The notes below the pieces were generated by a model, which ran no database searches, was not told the DNA's origin, and saw only the letters and a list, made by a program, of their open reading frames with translations. Positions 1 through 9,679 of a stretch of 37,499 bases of DNA are shown here, piece by piece (position 1 is the first letter of the stretch; every line of letters begins with the position of its first letter). The stretch is from Gemmatimonadota bacterium (lineage in GTDB: Bacteria > Gemmatimonadota > Gemmatimonadetes > Longimicrobiales > Longimicrobiaceae): NCBI GenBank assembly GCA_028287185.1, contig JAQBQD010000128.1, positions 1-37,499 on the forward strand. Direction: 5' to 3'. The translations under genes and the position numbers were made by a program.

Positions 1-786
1 CACGGCGGCGTTCTGCCCGCGGGCCCGGGCCAGCAGCTCCGCCGCCGTCCAGCGCGGCTCGAACACGGCCAGCTCCGTGGAAAGGCGCACGCCCTCGGGC
101 AGCTCGACGCCCATGGCCCCGCCCAGCGCGCGAACGGCGCCGGCCAGGGCGTTGCGGGCACGCAGCAGGCGCAGCTCGGCGCGGCCCTGCTGCACCTCGG
201 CCTGCTTCACGTCCACGGGCGTCACGGCTCCGGCCACCAGGCGGTCGCGGGCGTTCTGCGCGTGGTCGCGCGTGCGCGCCACCTCACGGCCGGCCAGCTC
301 CACCTCGTCGCGGGCCTGGAGCGCGGCCACGTACCTCTCGGTGACGTCGCTGGCGAGCGCGGCCCGTGCGCCTTCCGCCCGCGCCCGCGCCGCGCGCAGG
401 TCGCCGCGGGCCACGCGGGGCTGCGCCAGCTTGCTCGCGGAGAAGCCCACCGACGCATTGACGCCGTAGCTGCTGGTGAGCACCGACGGCTGCTGCGCGA
501 TCACCACCGACCCCGAGCGCCGCTCGCCCGGGGCCGTGTAGCCGAAGCCCAGCGAGGTGCCCAGCGTGGGCAGCAGGTCGCCGTTCGCCGCGCGCACGCC
601 GGCGCGCGCCACGTCCACGTCGTTGGCCTGCTGCAGCAGCGTGGGGCTGTTCCGCTCCGCCAGCGCCAGCGCGGCCGGCAGGGTGAGGTCGGCGGGAACC
701 TGCTGGGCGGCGGCGGCCGACACGCCCGCCGCGGCCAGGAGAGCGGCAAGCAGGAGGGGCTTCGGTCGGTGGAGGAAGGACTTCAT
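1..786 (-). CDS. TolC-family outer-membrane efflux protein (3' end outside window)
   Basis: The reading frame is open from ATG at 786 to the window edge (262 codons), so the C-terminal part is missing. The N-terminus is a Sec signal peptide (basic MKSFLHRPK, then an Ala/Leu core ending near AAAAQQ, residue 27). After it come features of the OEP fold (PF02321): LTLPAALALAERNSPTLLQQ, then long Ala/Arg/Glu-rich helices and the recurrent pattern of a central helical hairpin with GAVTPVDVKQAEVQ. TolC-type proteins form the outer-membrane exit duct of type I secretion and of tripartite efflux. The gene lies 80 bp behind the C39 peptidase on the same strand, so co-expression with the peptide genes upstream is plausible. 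No clear Shine-Dalgarno sequence is visible. Family assignment is firm; the link to peptide export is inference, and an adaptor or ABC/RND pump would have to lie left of the window. Confidence 0.85.
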   Translation of the reverse strand, partial: MKSFLHRPKPLLLAALLAAAGVSAAAAQQVPADLTLPAALALAERNSPTLLQQANDVDVARAGVRAANGDLLPTLGTSLGFGYTAPGERRSGSVVIAQQPSVLTSSYGVNASVGFSASKLAQPRVARGDLRAARARAEGARAALASDVTERYVAALQARDEVELAGREVARTRDHAQNARDRLVAGAVTPVDVKQAEVQQGRAELRLLRARNALAGAVRALGGAMGVELPEGVRLSTELAVFEPRWTAAELLARARGQNAAV

Positions 787-866
787 CGCGTGTCTCTGCG
801 GTTCTGCGTTGGCGGCACTGGATCGACTTTCGATGGACGGAGGTCCGCCGCGTCTCGTCTCAAGCT

Positions 867-1466
867 CTACAGCGTCGGCGTGTTCGATGCGTCGCGAGCC
901 GGGATGGCGGCGGCGGAGGCTGCGGCGGCGGGGAACACCAGCACGTGCCCCGTCCACAGCTCGGCGAAGCGCGCGGCGGGATAGCGCACGCGACCGATGC
1001 CGGGGTCGCGCGCCAGCACCGAGCCGTCCGCCTCCACCGCGTCCACCACCACGTAGTGGTCCGGGAAGTGGACGATGGCGGGCATCGGGGCGCGGGCCAG
1101 CGCGGGCCCGTCCAGCTTCCACCCCTCGGCGCGCACGCCGCTCCGCCCGGCCAGCGCCCGCAGCTCGCCGAAGGAGGCGCCCTCGCCGCGGGCCAGCACC
1201 ACCGCGCGGGCCGAGTCCAGCCCCTGCGCCGCCACGCCGCGCGCCTCCAGCACCATCTGCATCGCCGCGATCCCGCAGTCGTCGTCGCCCTGCTGGATGC
1301 GGGCGCCCGCGCGGCCCAGGTACTCCGCCCCCAGCGCCCAGGCCACCGTGCGCGCCACCGGCGGCGCCGTGGGGTGGGTGATGGCGAGCGCCCCGGCGCC
1401 CGGCACGCACACCGCCAGGAGAACGGCGGCGGCGAGCAGCGGGCGGAAGCGGCGGGTGCGGGGCAT
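867..1466 (-). CDS. Exported stand-alone C39-type cysteine peptidase
   Basis: 199 residues. C39 peptidases are normally the N-terminal domain of peptidase-containing ABC transporters and cut double-glycine leaders on the cytoplasmic side. Here the domain stands alone behind a Sec signal (MPRTRR, then a hydrophobic stretch to about residue 28), so it should act outside the inner membrane. The catalytic set looks complete: oxyanion Gln58/59 and nucleophile Cys64 in QQGDDDCGIAAMQM, His137 in FPDHYVVVDAV, Asp154 in LARDPGIG, followed by the usual C-terminal FAELWTGHVLVF. The start at 1466 is chosen because the open frame further upstream (to 1790) has no signal-like sequence and no protein-like composition. 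Its substrates are probably the two GG-motif proteins encoded just upstream; TolC follows downstream. The family is clear, the periplasmic location is inferred. Confidence 0.83.
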   Translation of the reverse strand: MPRTRRFRPLLAAAVLLAVCVPGAGALAITHPTAPPVARTVAWALGAEYLGRAGARIQQGDDDCGIAAMQMVLEARGVAAQGLDSARAVVLARGEGASFGELRALAGRSGVRAEGWKLDGPALARAPMPAIVHFPDHYVVVDAVEADGSVLARDPGIGRVRYPAARFAELWTGHVLVFPAAAASAAAIPARDASNTPTL

Positions 1467-1729
1467 CGGATTCCGGGGGTGTGGATTCGGGTGATCGGTC
1501 CCGGCTCGCGTATCGAGCGGCGGCGCGGAATCGACCGGTGAACGTGCAAACAACGGCATCGGGTCCGGGGCTCTCCATCCGCTGCCCGGTGTTCCATCCC
1601 TCGACCTGCCTCGCATCGGCCGCGTGCTCGACGCCGGATCCGGACCTGCCGACCGCACCCGGGCTCGGTCGACGTTCGGACGCGGCGTGCTTCGAGGAGT
1701 TCTCCGGCGGCGGGTTCCGGAATCACGCC

Positions 1730-1748
1730 GGGGGATGGCCAGTCCCCC
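1730..1748 (-). terminator. Hairpin behind peptide gene 1
   Basis: A 6-bp G/C stem (GGGGGA with TCCCCC) around a loop containing TGGCCAG lies about 70 bp past the stop of the frameshifted peptide gene. The same GATGGCC-centred hairpin recurs behind the second peptide gene, so it was copied with the duplication. There is no T tract; it may be a weak terminator, an mRNA-stabilising end or an attenuator between the peptide and C39 genes. Confidence 0.4.
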
Positions 1749-1771
1749 GACGTGTCGGACCCCCCTGCCGG

Positions 1772-2379
1772 GTGTGCCGCCACAGCTCATTCCGGCAGAG
1801 CTGCCCTCCTCCGGGTCACATCGCGTCCATGTACTCCACTCCGTGCCCGCCGCCGCCGTACGTCACGCCGGTCAGCTCCCAGCCCGTCTCGTACGAAGCC
1901 TGCGCCTGCACGTGGCCGGCGTCGTAGTCGGACTGGCTGGCGTCTCGTCGGTGGTCGTGTTCTCGTACGTCTCCGTCACGTCCTGCGTGGCCGAGCCGTC
2001 CCACACCGCCGTCTCGGTGACGACGGGCGTGGCCTGCACGGCGCTGCTCAGGAGGCCGATGATGAGCTTGACGATGGCCTTGAGGATGCGCCGGAAGATG
2101 CGCCACCGGCCGGGGTCGCCGCCCCGCACCGAGGCCAGCTGCCGCACGTCGAGCCGCACCGCCGACTGCGCGGCGGAAGCGTCCCGCGAAGACGTGGGGT
2201 GGGTCGCGACCGCGGCGGAGACGGCGACGGTGGTCGCCGGCTGCCCGGCGCCGGCGGGGCGCGCGCCGGCCAGCGCGAACGCCGCCAGGAGGGCGAGGAA
2301 GGGAAGCGAGATTCGACGAAGCATGACTGTCCTCCTGAACCTTCGTGATCGGATGGCTGCGTGAGGTTTGGCGGCACAC
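1772..2379. repeat. 11-bp inverted repeats flanking peptide gene 1
   Basis: GTGTGCCGCCA at 1772-1782 and its exact reverse complement TGGCGGCACAC at 2369-2379 bracket the gene. In the mRNA the two copies are complementary, one about 45 nt before the start codon and one about 34 nt after the stop codon. Confidence 0.65.
1816..2324 (-). pseudogene. Double-glycine secreted peptide precursor 1, frameshifted near 1944
   Basis: Paralogue of the gene at 2639-3163. ATG at 2324 is preceded by AGGAGG at good spacing. Signal peptide (MLRRISLPFLALLAAFALAG), then a spacer, then a double-glycine motif LDVRQLASVRGG ending at residue 69 with the canonical L(-12), Q(-8), L(-7), V(-4), GG spacing. Directly after it is a cationic amphipathic helix (DPGRWRIFRRILKAIVKLII, residues 70-89). 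The frame keeps similarity to the paralogue through DVTETYEN; at about 1944-1946 the similarity moves to another frame, which encodes the conserved tail (TGWELTGVTYGG ... HGVEYMDAM) ending at 1816. One base would need to be added to join them (about 169 residues). Read as it stands, the protein ends at 1872 after 150 residues with an unrelated Arg-rich tail. Since the signal, GG motif and helix are upstream of the break, a truncated product might still be active. Function is unproven. Confidence 0.7.
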
Positions 2380-2556
2380 GGGTTCCTGCCCGACCTGTCG
2401 GCCCTTCGAGGTTTTCGTCCCTCCCGTCGATTCCGTCCCGTCCCGCCCGTCGAGCGTCCCCCGCTCCTGCCGAATCCCTGTGATGAAGCCCGCACCCGCT
2501 GAGGTCGCGCGACGCCCGGACCTTCGTTCCCATCTCCGCCCGGGGGGGGCGCGGCA

Positions 2557-2577
2557 CCGGGGATGGCCAATCCCCGG
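2557..2577 (-). terminator. Hairpin behind peptide gene 2
   Basis: A perfect 8-bp stem (CCGGGGAT with ATCCCCGG) closes on the loop GGCCA. It sits about 60 bp past the stop of peptide gene 2 and upstream of peptide gene 1, in the same place as the hairpin at 1730-1748. There is no T tract, so partial read-through into gene 1 is possible. Confidence 0.45.
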
Positions 2578-2597
2578 CGCGCGGCCGCCCTACCGGC

Positions 2598-3216
2598 GTG
2601 TGCCGCCACAGCTCATTCCAGCAGGGCGACGCCGTGCGTCACATCGCGTCCATGTACTCCACTCCGTGCCCGGCGCCGCCGTACGACACGTCGGTCAGCT
2701 CCCAGCCGGTGTCGTACGCGCTGGTGGACTGCACGGTGCCGGCGTTGTAGGCGCTCTGCGTGGCGTAGTTGTTCTCCGTCACGTCCTCGGTCTCGTAGGT
2801 CTCGGTGACGTCCTGCGAGAGCGACGCGCTGTAGGTCGTGGTGGACACCACCGAGGTGGGGTACGCGGTCTTGTACCAGTCCCAGATGGCCTGGGCGATC
2901 TTGATGATCACCTTGCCGTAGCGCTTCCAGAACTTGGTGAACCAGCCCCCGCCGCTCACCTCGCCCATCTGGGCCGCGGACAGGCGCACGGCGCCGGCCT
3001 GCGCCACGGGGGCGGTGGAGAGGGGAGCGGACGTGGGCGCCGCGAGGGCGACCGCGACCTCGACGGCGTGGGCCGCCGGCTGGGCGGCGGGGGCGGGACG
3101 GGTGCCGGCGAGCGCGGCCGCGGCCAGCAGCGGCAGGCAGGCCATCGTCAGGCGACGATGCATGGGGTCCTCCTGGTGCAACGTGAAAGGGACGACTTCG
3201 CGAGTTGGCGGCACAC
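2598..3216. repeat. 11-bp inverted repeats flanking peptide gene 2
   Basis: GTGTGCCGCCA at 2598-2608 and TGGCGGCACAC at 3206-3216 bracket this gene exactly as in the neighbouring unit: about 43 nt before the start codon and about 31 nt after the stop codon. Here the complementarity extends to 12 bp. Confidence 0.65.
2639..3163 (-). CDS. Double-glycine secreted peptide precursor 2 (bacteriocin-like)
   Basis: 174 residues, intact. ATG at 3163 follows AGGAGG with 6-nt spacing. Order of parts: Sec signal (MHRRLTMACLPLLAAAALAG); Ala/Pro-rich spacer to residue 60; double-glycine motif LSAAQMGEVSGG (61-72) with L(-12), Q(-8), M(-7), V(-4) and GG at -2/-1 as in class II bacteriocin leaders; a strongly cationic amphipathic segment GWFTKFWKRYGKVIIKIAQA (73-92) with Lys/Arg every 3-4 residues, then IWDWYK; a Thr/Ser/Tyr-rich acidic region (DVTETYETEDVTE); and a tail TGWELTDVSYGG ... 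HGVEYMDAM. A Sec signal plus a GG leader is unusual: GG leaders normally lead peptides through a PCAT transporter. With an exported C39 peptidase next door, cleavage after Gly72 outside the inner membrane is the natural guess. I recognise no family for the mature part; antimicrobial action is inferred from the helix only. Confidence 0.75.
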   Translation of the reverse strand: MHRRLTMACLPLLAAAALAGTRPAPAAQPAAHAVEVAVALAAPTSAPLSTAPVAQAGAVRLSAAQMGEVSGGGWFTKFWKRYGKVIIKIAQAIWDWYKTAYPTSVVSTTTYSASLSQDVTETYETEDVTENNYATQSAYNAGTVQSTSAYDTGWELTDVSYGGAGHGVEYMDAM

Positions 3217-3603
3217 GTTTCCACACGCTTCGACAGCTGGATCGAGCTCCGAAAGGTTCCGAGCCTGCGTCTCGATGAATCGGTGAAGATTGAGGCTTCC
3301 CATGGATTCCGGCGTCGCGGCGATCCTGCTCCGGGCCCTCGCCGCTCACCCGCCGTGCGCCCCGCCATAGCGTGAACGCAGGGGGATGTTGCCGTCGGAA
3401 CGCCTCCGGGGCCACGGAAGGAGGGTCGAACGGCGGGAGAAGGGTGACGAGCGGCGGGCAGGCGGGGGTGGACGGCGGACCGGTGCGCGCGCGATCGGCG
3501 GACGGCGCGGCGGATCGCGGGCGGAGGACGGGGCCTCTCCGGAAGGTGGAGGGGAGGCCATGTCATGGAGGGCGCGGCGTACGGGCCGGGCGGCGGGCCG
3601 GGT
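3217..3603. other. Intergenic region between the peptide genes and gcvP
   Basis: Divergent region of about 390 bp. It must hold the minus-strand promoter of peptide gene 2, but I find no convincing -35/-10 pair on that strand. The right part is very GC-rich and open in several frames without protein-like sequence. Nothing else was recognised. Confidence 0.4.
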
Positions 3604-3632
3604 TTGCCAGAACCGGGGCGGGGGCCTAGATT
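3604..3632 (+). promoter_or_regulatory. Probable promoter of gcvP
   Basis: TTGCCA (3604-3609) and TAGATT (3627-3632) are separated by 17 bp. Transcription would begin near 3640, giving a leader of about 20 nt. No glycine-riboswitch-sized leader fits between this promoter and the start codon. Confidence 0.5.
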
Positions 3633-3661
3633 CCGCGGCCTCCTGTCCCCTTGATTCAGGG

Positions 3662-6541
<2,880 letters not shown>

Positions 6542-6598
6542 CGCGAGGGTGCCGGTTTCCCGACCTCGAAGCAGTCGGACGGTCGATCAGATGACAAA

Positions 6599-6629
6599 GC
6601 GAGGCTCGGCGCAGTAAGCCGGGCCTCGC
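6599..6629 (+). terminator. Terminator of gcvP
   Basis: A 12-bp stem (GCGAGGCTCGGC with GCCGGGCCTCGC, one wobble) closes on a 7-nt loop and is followed by TTCGCTCTTCT. It lies 57 bp after the gcvP stop. Confidence 0.75.
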
Positions 6630-6699
6630 TTCGCTCTTCTCAGCTTCTCGGAACGTCAGCCCGAAAAGGTCCGAAGACGGAGCCAATAGCGGCTAAACG

Positions 6700-6727
6700 T
6701 TGCGCGGAGGCGGTCACTGCATATTTT
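6700..6727 (+). promoter_or_regulatory. Possible promoter of the DUF3800 gene
   Basis: TTGCGC (6700-6705), 16 bp, TATTTT (6722-6727), with a second possible -10, TACACT, at 6730. This is a short AT-rich stretch in an otherwise GC-rich gap. Confidence 0.35.
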
Positions 6728-6771
6728 GCTACACTCTCTTTGCGCCTTGTCGATGACACACGCAATCATGG

Positions 6772-7426
6772 ATGGCTCGAAAGTACGTCTTCGCCGACGA
6801 AAGTGGGAACTTCGATTTCTCCCGCCGGAACGGCGCGTCGCGCTACTTCATCCTGGCGACGATCTCCTGTGACTCGTGCACCCCGGGCGATGCCCTCCTC
6901 ACGCTCAGGCGCGAGCTGGCGTGGGAAGGACACGGGCTGAACTCGGAGTTCCACGCCACCGACGACCCGCAGTCGGTCCGCGATCGCGTGTTCGCGCTGA
7001 TCGCGCGCGAGGACTTCCGGGTGAATGTGACGGTGCTGGAGAAATCGAAGGCGCTGCCGCGGCTCCGAACCAGCGACGAGACCTTCTACAAGACCGCGTG
7101 GTACCTGCACCTTCGGCACGTCGCACCCCGCGTGGCCGGCCGCCACGACGAGCTGCTGGTGGTGAGCGCCTCGCTCGGCACCCGGGCCAGGCGGCAGGCG
7201 ATGTACGCCGCCGTGCACGACGTGGTGAGCCAGGTCACGCCGACGGCGGACTTTCGCGCGGCGGCCTGCCGCCCACAGCGATCCGTGCCTGCAGGTGGCC
7301 GACTACTGCTGCTGGGCGCTGTCGCGAAAGTGGGAGCGCGGCGACCTCCGCTCGTACGACCTGATCGCGCACAAGCTCGACAGCGAGCTGGACGTGTTCA
7401 GTGCCGGCACGGAGCACCACTACTGA
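6772..7426 (+). pseudogene. DUF3800-domain protein, frameshifted near 7265
   Basis: The N-terminus KYVFADESGNFDF carries the Asp-Glu-Ser-Gly signature of DUF3800 (PF12686), a family with an RNase H-like fold often found in accessory and defence-associated regions. Similarity runs in one frame through DVVSQVTPTADFR, then continues in another frame: SDPCLQVADYCCWALSRKWE ending DVFSAGTEHHY with a stop at 7424-7426. This is the standard DUF3800 C-terminus. One surplus base in the GC run at about 7256-7275 explains it; the repaired protein would have about 217 residues. Without repair the frame runs to 7491 with an Arg-rich nonsense tail and overlaps the terminator. The gene has its own promoter-like and terminator sequences. 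It may be a true pseudogene or a sequencing error. Confidence 0.8.
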
Positions 7427-7444
7427 GGACGCACCACGCGCAAA

Positions 7445-7486
7445 ATGGACGAGCCCCCCTCACGTCAGCGAGGAGGGCTCGTCCAT
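7445..7486. terminator. Strong hairpin terminator
   Basis: ATGGACGAGCC pairs perfectly with GGCTCGTCCAT, with further pairing inside, starting 18 bp past the DUF3800 stop. A run of A on the left and TT on the right make it usable in both directions. The rest of the gap to 7736 shows nothing recognisable. Confidence 0.75.
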
Positions 7487-7736
7487 CTTGAAGGTCGACT
7501 AGCCCTCTCGGGAGAGAGCAGAGCCCAGGGGCTCTTGTCATCGACCAGACCTAAACCGGCCTTTCAAGGTCAAAGCTAGTCCCCGACACGCTCCGAGTCA
7601 ACCGTTGCGCCCGCTGAGGCCCCTTCCCGAATGCAAAAGCCGTCCCGCCCGGCCAGATCGCTTCCCCTCGCAACGTCCGAACCGTCTCCGTCCCCCCCGG
7701 CAACATGGGGCATGGGCATGGGCAGGAAGCCAGCGT

Positions 7737-8270
7737 CTACTCCCGGATCGTGAGCGTGCCCGTCATGCCCGTGAAGGCGTGCGGGTCGCACTGGATGTGG
7801 TACGTGCCGGGGGCGGGCGGAAGGACGAGGTCGTAGCTCTGGCCTGCGGCGGTGAGGAACGGCACCGGCGCGGGCGGATGCAGCGGCGCGGCGTTCTGCG
7901 CGGCGGGAAAGCTCACGTTGTGCGGCGACAGGCCGTCCGTCACGAAGCGCACCGTGTCGCCCGCGGCGGCCACGATGCTCTCGGGATCGAACTTGCCCCC
8001 ATCGCCGTCGTCCGTCGTGATCATCTTCACCACCACGACGTGCGCCCCCGCCCGCGCATCCCTCCGCGCCTCGCGCGAATCCCACAGCCGCGGGAAAGCG
8101 CGCGACGCGGCGCTCGGACCCGCATGCGCGTGGGCGGCCATCGCGAACGACGGCTGCATGGCGCGGTGGACGGGCAGGGCGGCGGAGCGCGGCAGCGCGC
8201 ACGCGGCGCAGACGGTCGTTGCAACGAGCACCGCGGCACGGGCCGCGGTCCAGGGAAGGGTCGTTCGCAT
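7737..8270 (-). CDS. Exported cupredoxin (plastocyanin/azurin-like)
   Basis: 177 residues. The start at ATG 8270 gives a signal peptide (MRTTLPWTAARAAVLVATTV) followed by CAAC, which is near but not a good lipobox. A His/Ala-rich linker leads to a C-terminal cupredoxin domain of about 100 residues: VVVVKMITTDDG, then FDPESIVAAAGDTVRFVTDG. Type-1 copper ligands are all visible: His117 (SPHNVSF), and Cys161, His164, Met169 in QCDPHAFTGM. Such proteins carry electrons in the periplasm or hold copper; no partner oxidase or reductase lies nearby. An in-frame ATG at 8327 would put a non-signal sequence in front and is less likely. The next gene on this strand, 8973-9449, is separate. Confidence 0.88.
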   Translation of the reverse strand: MRTTLPWTAARAAVLVATTVCAACALPRSAALPVHRAMQPSFAMAAHAHAGPSAASRAFPRLWDSREARRDARAGAHVVVVKMITTDDGDGGKFDPESIVAAAGDTVRFVTDGLSPHNVSFPAAQNAAPLHPPAPVPFLTAAGQSYDLVLPPAPGTYHIQCDPHAFTGMTGTLTIRE

Positions 8271-8489
8271 GGCACCATCCACGGAAGGGAGTCGCTCGGG
8301 GGCTACCGTACACGCTAGCCGCGGCAAACGGGCGATGCAAGGCGCCTCCCGCCGCGCTCCTGAGATCCGACCCGTCGATCCCTGGTCGGCTCCATGCGCT
8401 CGTCAGGCGTATCGCGGCCGCCGGGTGCACCGAGCTTGCGCGGGCGCTCGGGTTGCGCGTTGCGATCTACGGCCGACCTCCAGGAGTTC

Positions 8490-8772
8490 GATGACCGAGA
8501 CGCCGATCGTCGCCGGAGGGAGCGTATGGACCTGGCGGCAGATGGACTCGCTGTGGGTCGCGCCGGGCTGCGCTGCCGCGGGCTGGGCGCACGGCTCCTG
8601 TCGGAGGCCGAACGGCTGGCGATCGCGCGGGGCTGCGACGGCGCGATGCTCTCCACCTTCGACTTCCAGGCCCGGGTGTTCTACGAACGCCAGGGCTGCG
8701 TCGTGTACGGGGCGGCTCGATGGATTTCCCGCTGGCCATACGCACTTCCACCTGCGGAACGTCCTGGAATAG
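8490..8772 (+). pseudogene. GNAT acetyltransferase remnant (two frameshifts, N-terminus lost)
   Basis: Three pieces of one GNAT domain lie in alternating frames. Frame A: VAGGSVWTWRQMDSLWVAPG. Frame B from about 8565: LRCRGLGARLLSEAERLAIA, the acetyl-CoA loop with R-G-L-G, and TFDFQARVFYERQGCVVYG. Frame A again from about 8710: RLDGFPAGHTHFHL ending NVLE and a stop at 8770. These are consecutive parts of the C-terminal two thirds of an N-acetyltransferase (PF00583). The N-terminal strand and helices before about 8490 cannot be found. The two shifts cancel in length, so an otherwise long open frame hides the damage. Clearly a decayed gene unless both shifts are sequencing errors. Confidence 0.75.
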
Positions 8773-8893
8773 CGGGCGGCGCACGCAATCCGCCGCACGC
8801 TCTGCGAATCGCACGCCTGCCGCCGCCGGTCTGAACGGCGTGCAGCCGCCATTCGGGGCGGCACGGAGACGATTCGGAACAACGAACGACGAC

Positions 8894-8927
8894 GCGGGGC
8901 CGCCCTCCGAGTGGAGAGCGGCCCCGC
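8894..8927. terminator. Hairpin terminator between GNAT remnant and lipoprotein gene
   Basis: A perfect 10-bp stem, GCGGGGCCGC with GCGGCCCCGC, with TTCGC after it on the plus strand. It lies at the 3' side of both flanking genes (convergent), so it can serve either. Confidence 0.65.
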
Positions 8928-8972
8928 TTCGCACGTCCGTCGGACCGTGGGGCGGACGAATCCGCCGCGTGG

Positions 8973-9449
8973 TCAGTGGTGCGTGTTGTTGCCGATGACG
9001 GCACCCGCGATGGCGCCCGCGGCGCCGCCGATGATGGCGCCCTTCACCCGGTGATGGCTGCCGCCCGCGAGGGCGCCGATGCCCGCGCCGGCCACGCCGC
9101 CGATCACCGCGTCGCGCTTGGTGTGCTTCACGCGGCGATGGCGGGGCGGTGCCTCGGCGTAGGTGCCGCCGGACGAGCTGGCGCCGGAGTGGTGCGTGGC
9201 CGTGCTGGACGCGTGGTGCGTGGCGGCCGCGGACGTGGTGGGAGCCGCGGCGGCGGGCGCCGGGGTGGTCGCGGCGAGGTTGCTTTCCGCCGGCGAGAGC
9301 GCCGCCGCCGAGTCCACCTTCTGGATCGAGTTCAGGTCCTGGTTGGCGATGAACGCATCCGCGGGCGACTTCTGCTCGGGCTGCGCCTTTCCGCAGGCCG
9401 CCATCGCCGCCACCGCCGTCGCCACCAGTGCCATCCGTAGAGCTTGCAT
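8973..9449 (-). CDS. Glycine-zipper lipoprotein
   Basis: 158 residues. ATG at 9449 follows GGAG at 7-nt spacing. Signal peptide MQALRMALVATAVAAMAAC with a lipobox-like A-M-A-A-C (Cys19), so probably a lipoprotein. The middle is disordered and rich in Ala, Ser, Thr and His (THHASSTATHH, AAPTTSAA). The C-terminal 50 residues hold a glycine zipper: KRDAVIGGVAGAGIGALAGG and GAIIGGAAGAIAGAVIGN, two G-xxx-G hairpins as in YMGG/Gly-zipper (PF13441/PF13488-like) and OmpA/SlyB-type membrane lipoproteins. These proteins sit in or at the outer membrane and often belong to envelope-stress regulons, but exact function is unknown. Confidence 0.8.
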   Translation of the reverse strand: MQALRMALVATAVAAMAACGKAQPEQKSPADAFIANQDLNSIQKVDSAAALSPAESNLAATTPAPAAAAPTTSAAATHHASSTATHHSGASSSGGTYAEAPPRHRRVKHTKRDAVIGGVAGAGIGALAGGSHHRVKGAIIGGAAGAIAGAVIGNNTHH

Positions 9450-9679
9450 GGGTCTGCTCCGCTGTCATGTGTCGCGCGGGCCGCGCCTTCGCCATCCGGC
9501 GAGATGGGCGGCCCCGTCTTTGGGTCGTGCCGTGCCGGTGCGCACGGGTGCACGTATCGCGCCACGTACCCGTCCGCGCCGTCCAGCAAACCCATCCCCC
9601 ATCCACGGCGTCCGCCGAAACGCGTCGCAGGGCCGCCGCCGGAAGGACAGGATCTTCGATCCGCGCTCGCGACAGGCGT

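Larger units (their letters stand above)
1728..3216 (-). repeat. Tandem duplication of the secreted-peptide unit
   Basis: Two units (about 1728-2379 and 2555-3216) match in order: hairpin around GATGGCC, the word GTGTGCCGCCACAGCTCATT, a common 3' coding end, a diverged coding region, AGGAGG, and TTGGCGGCACACG. The 3' coding ends are identical over about 35 bp (1815-1849 and 2638-2672), whereas the middles differ strongly. This shows an old tandem duplication with the ends kept by selection or by gene conversion. Confidence 0.75.
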
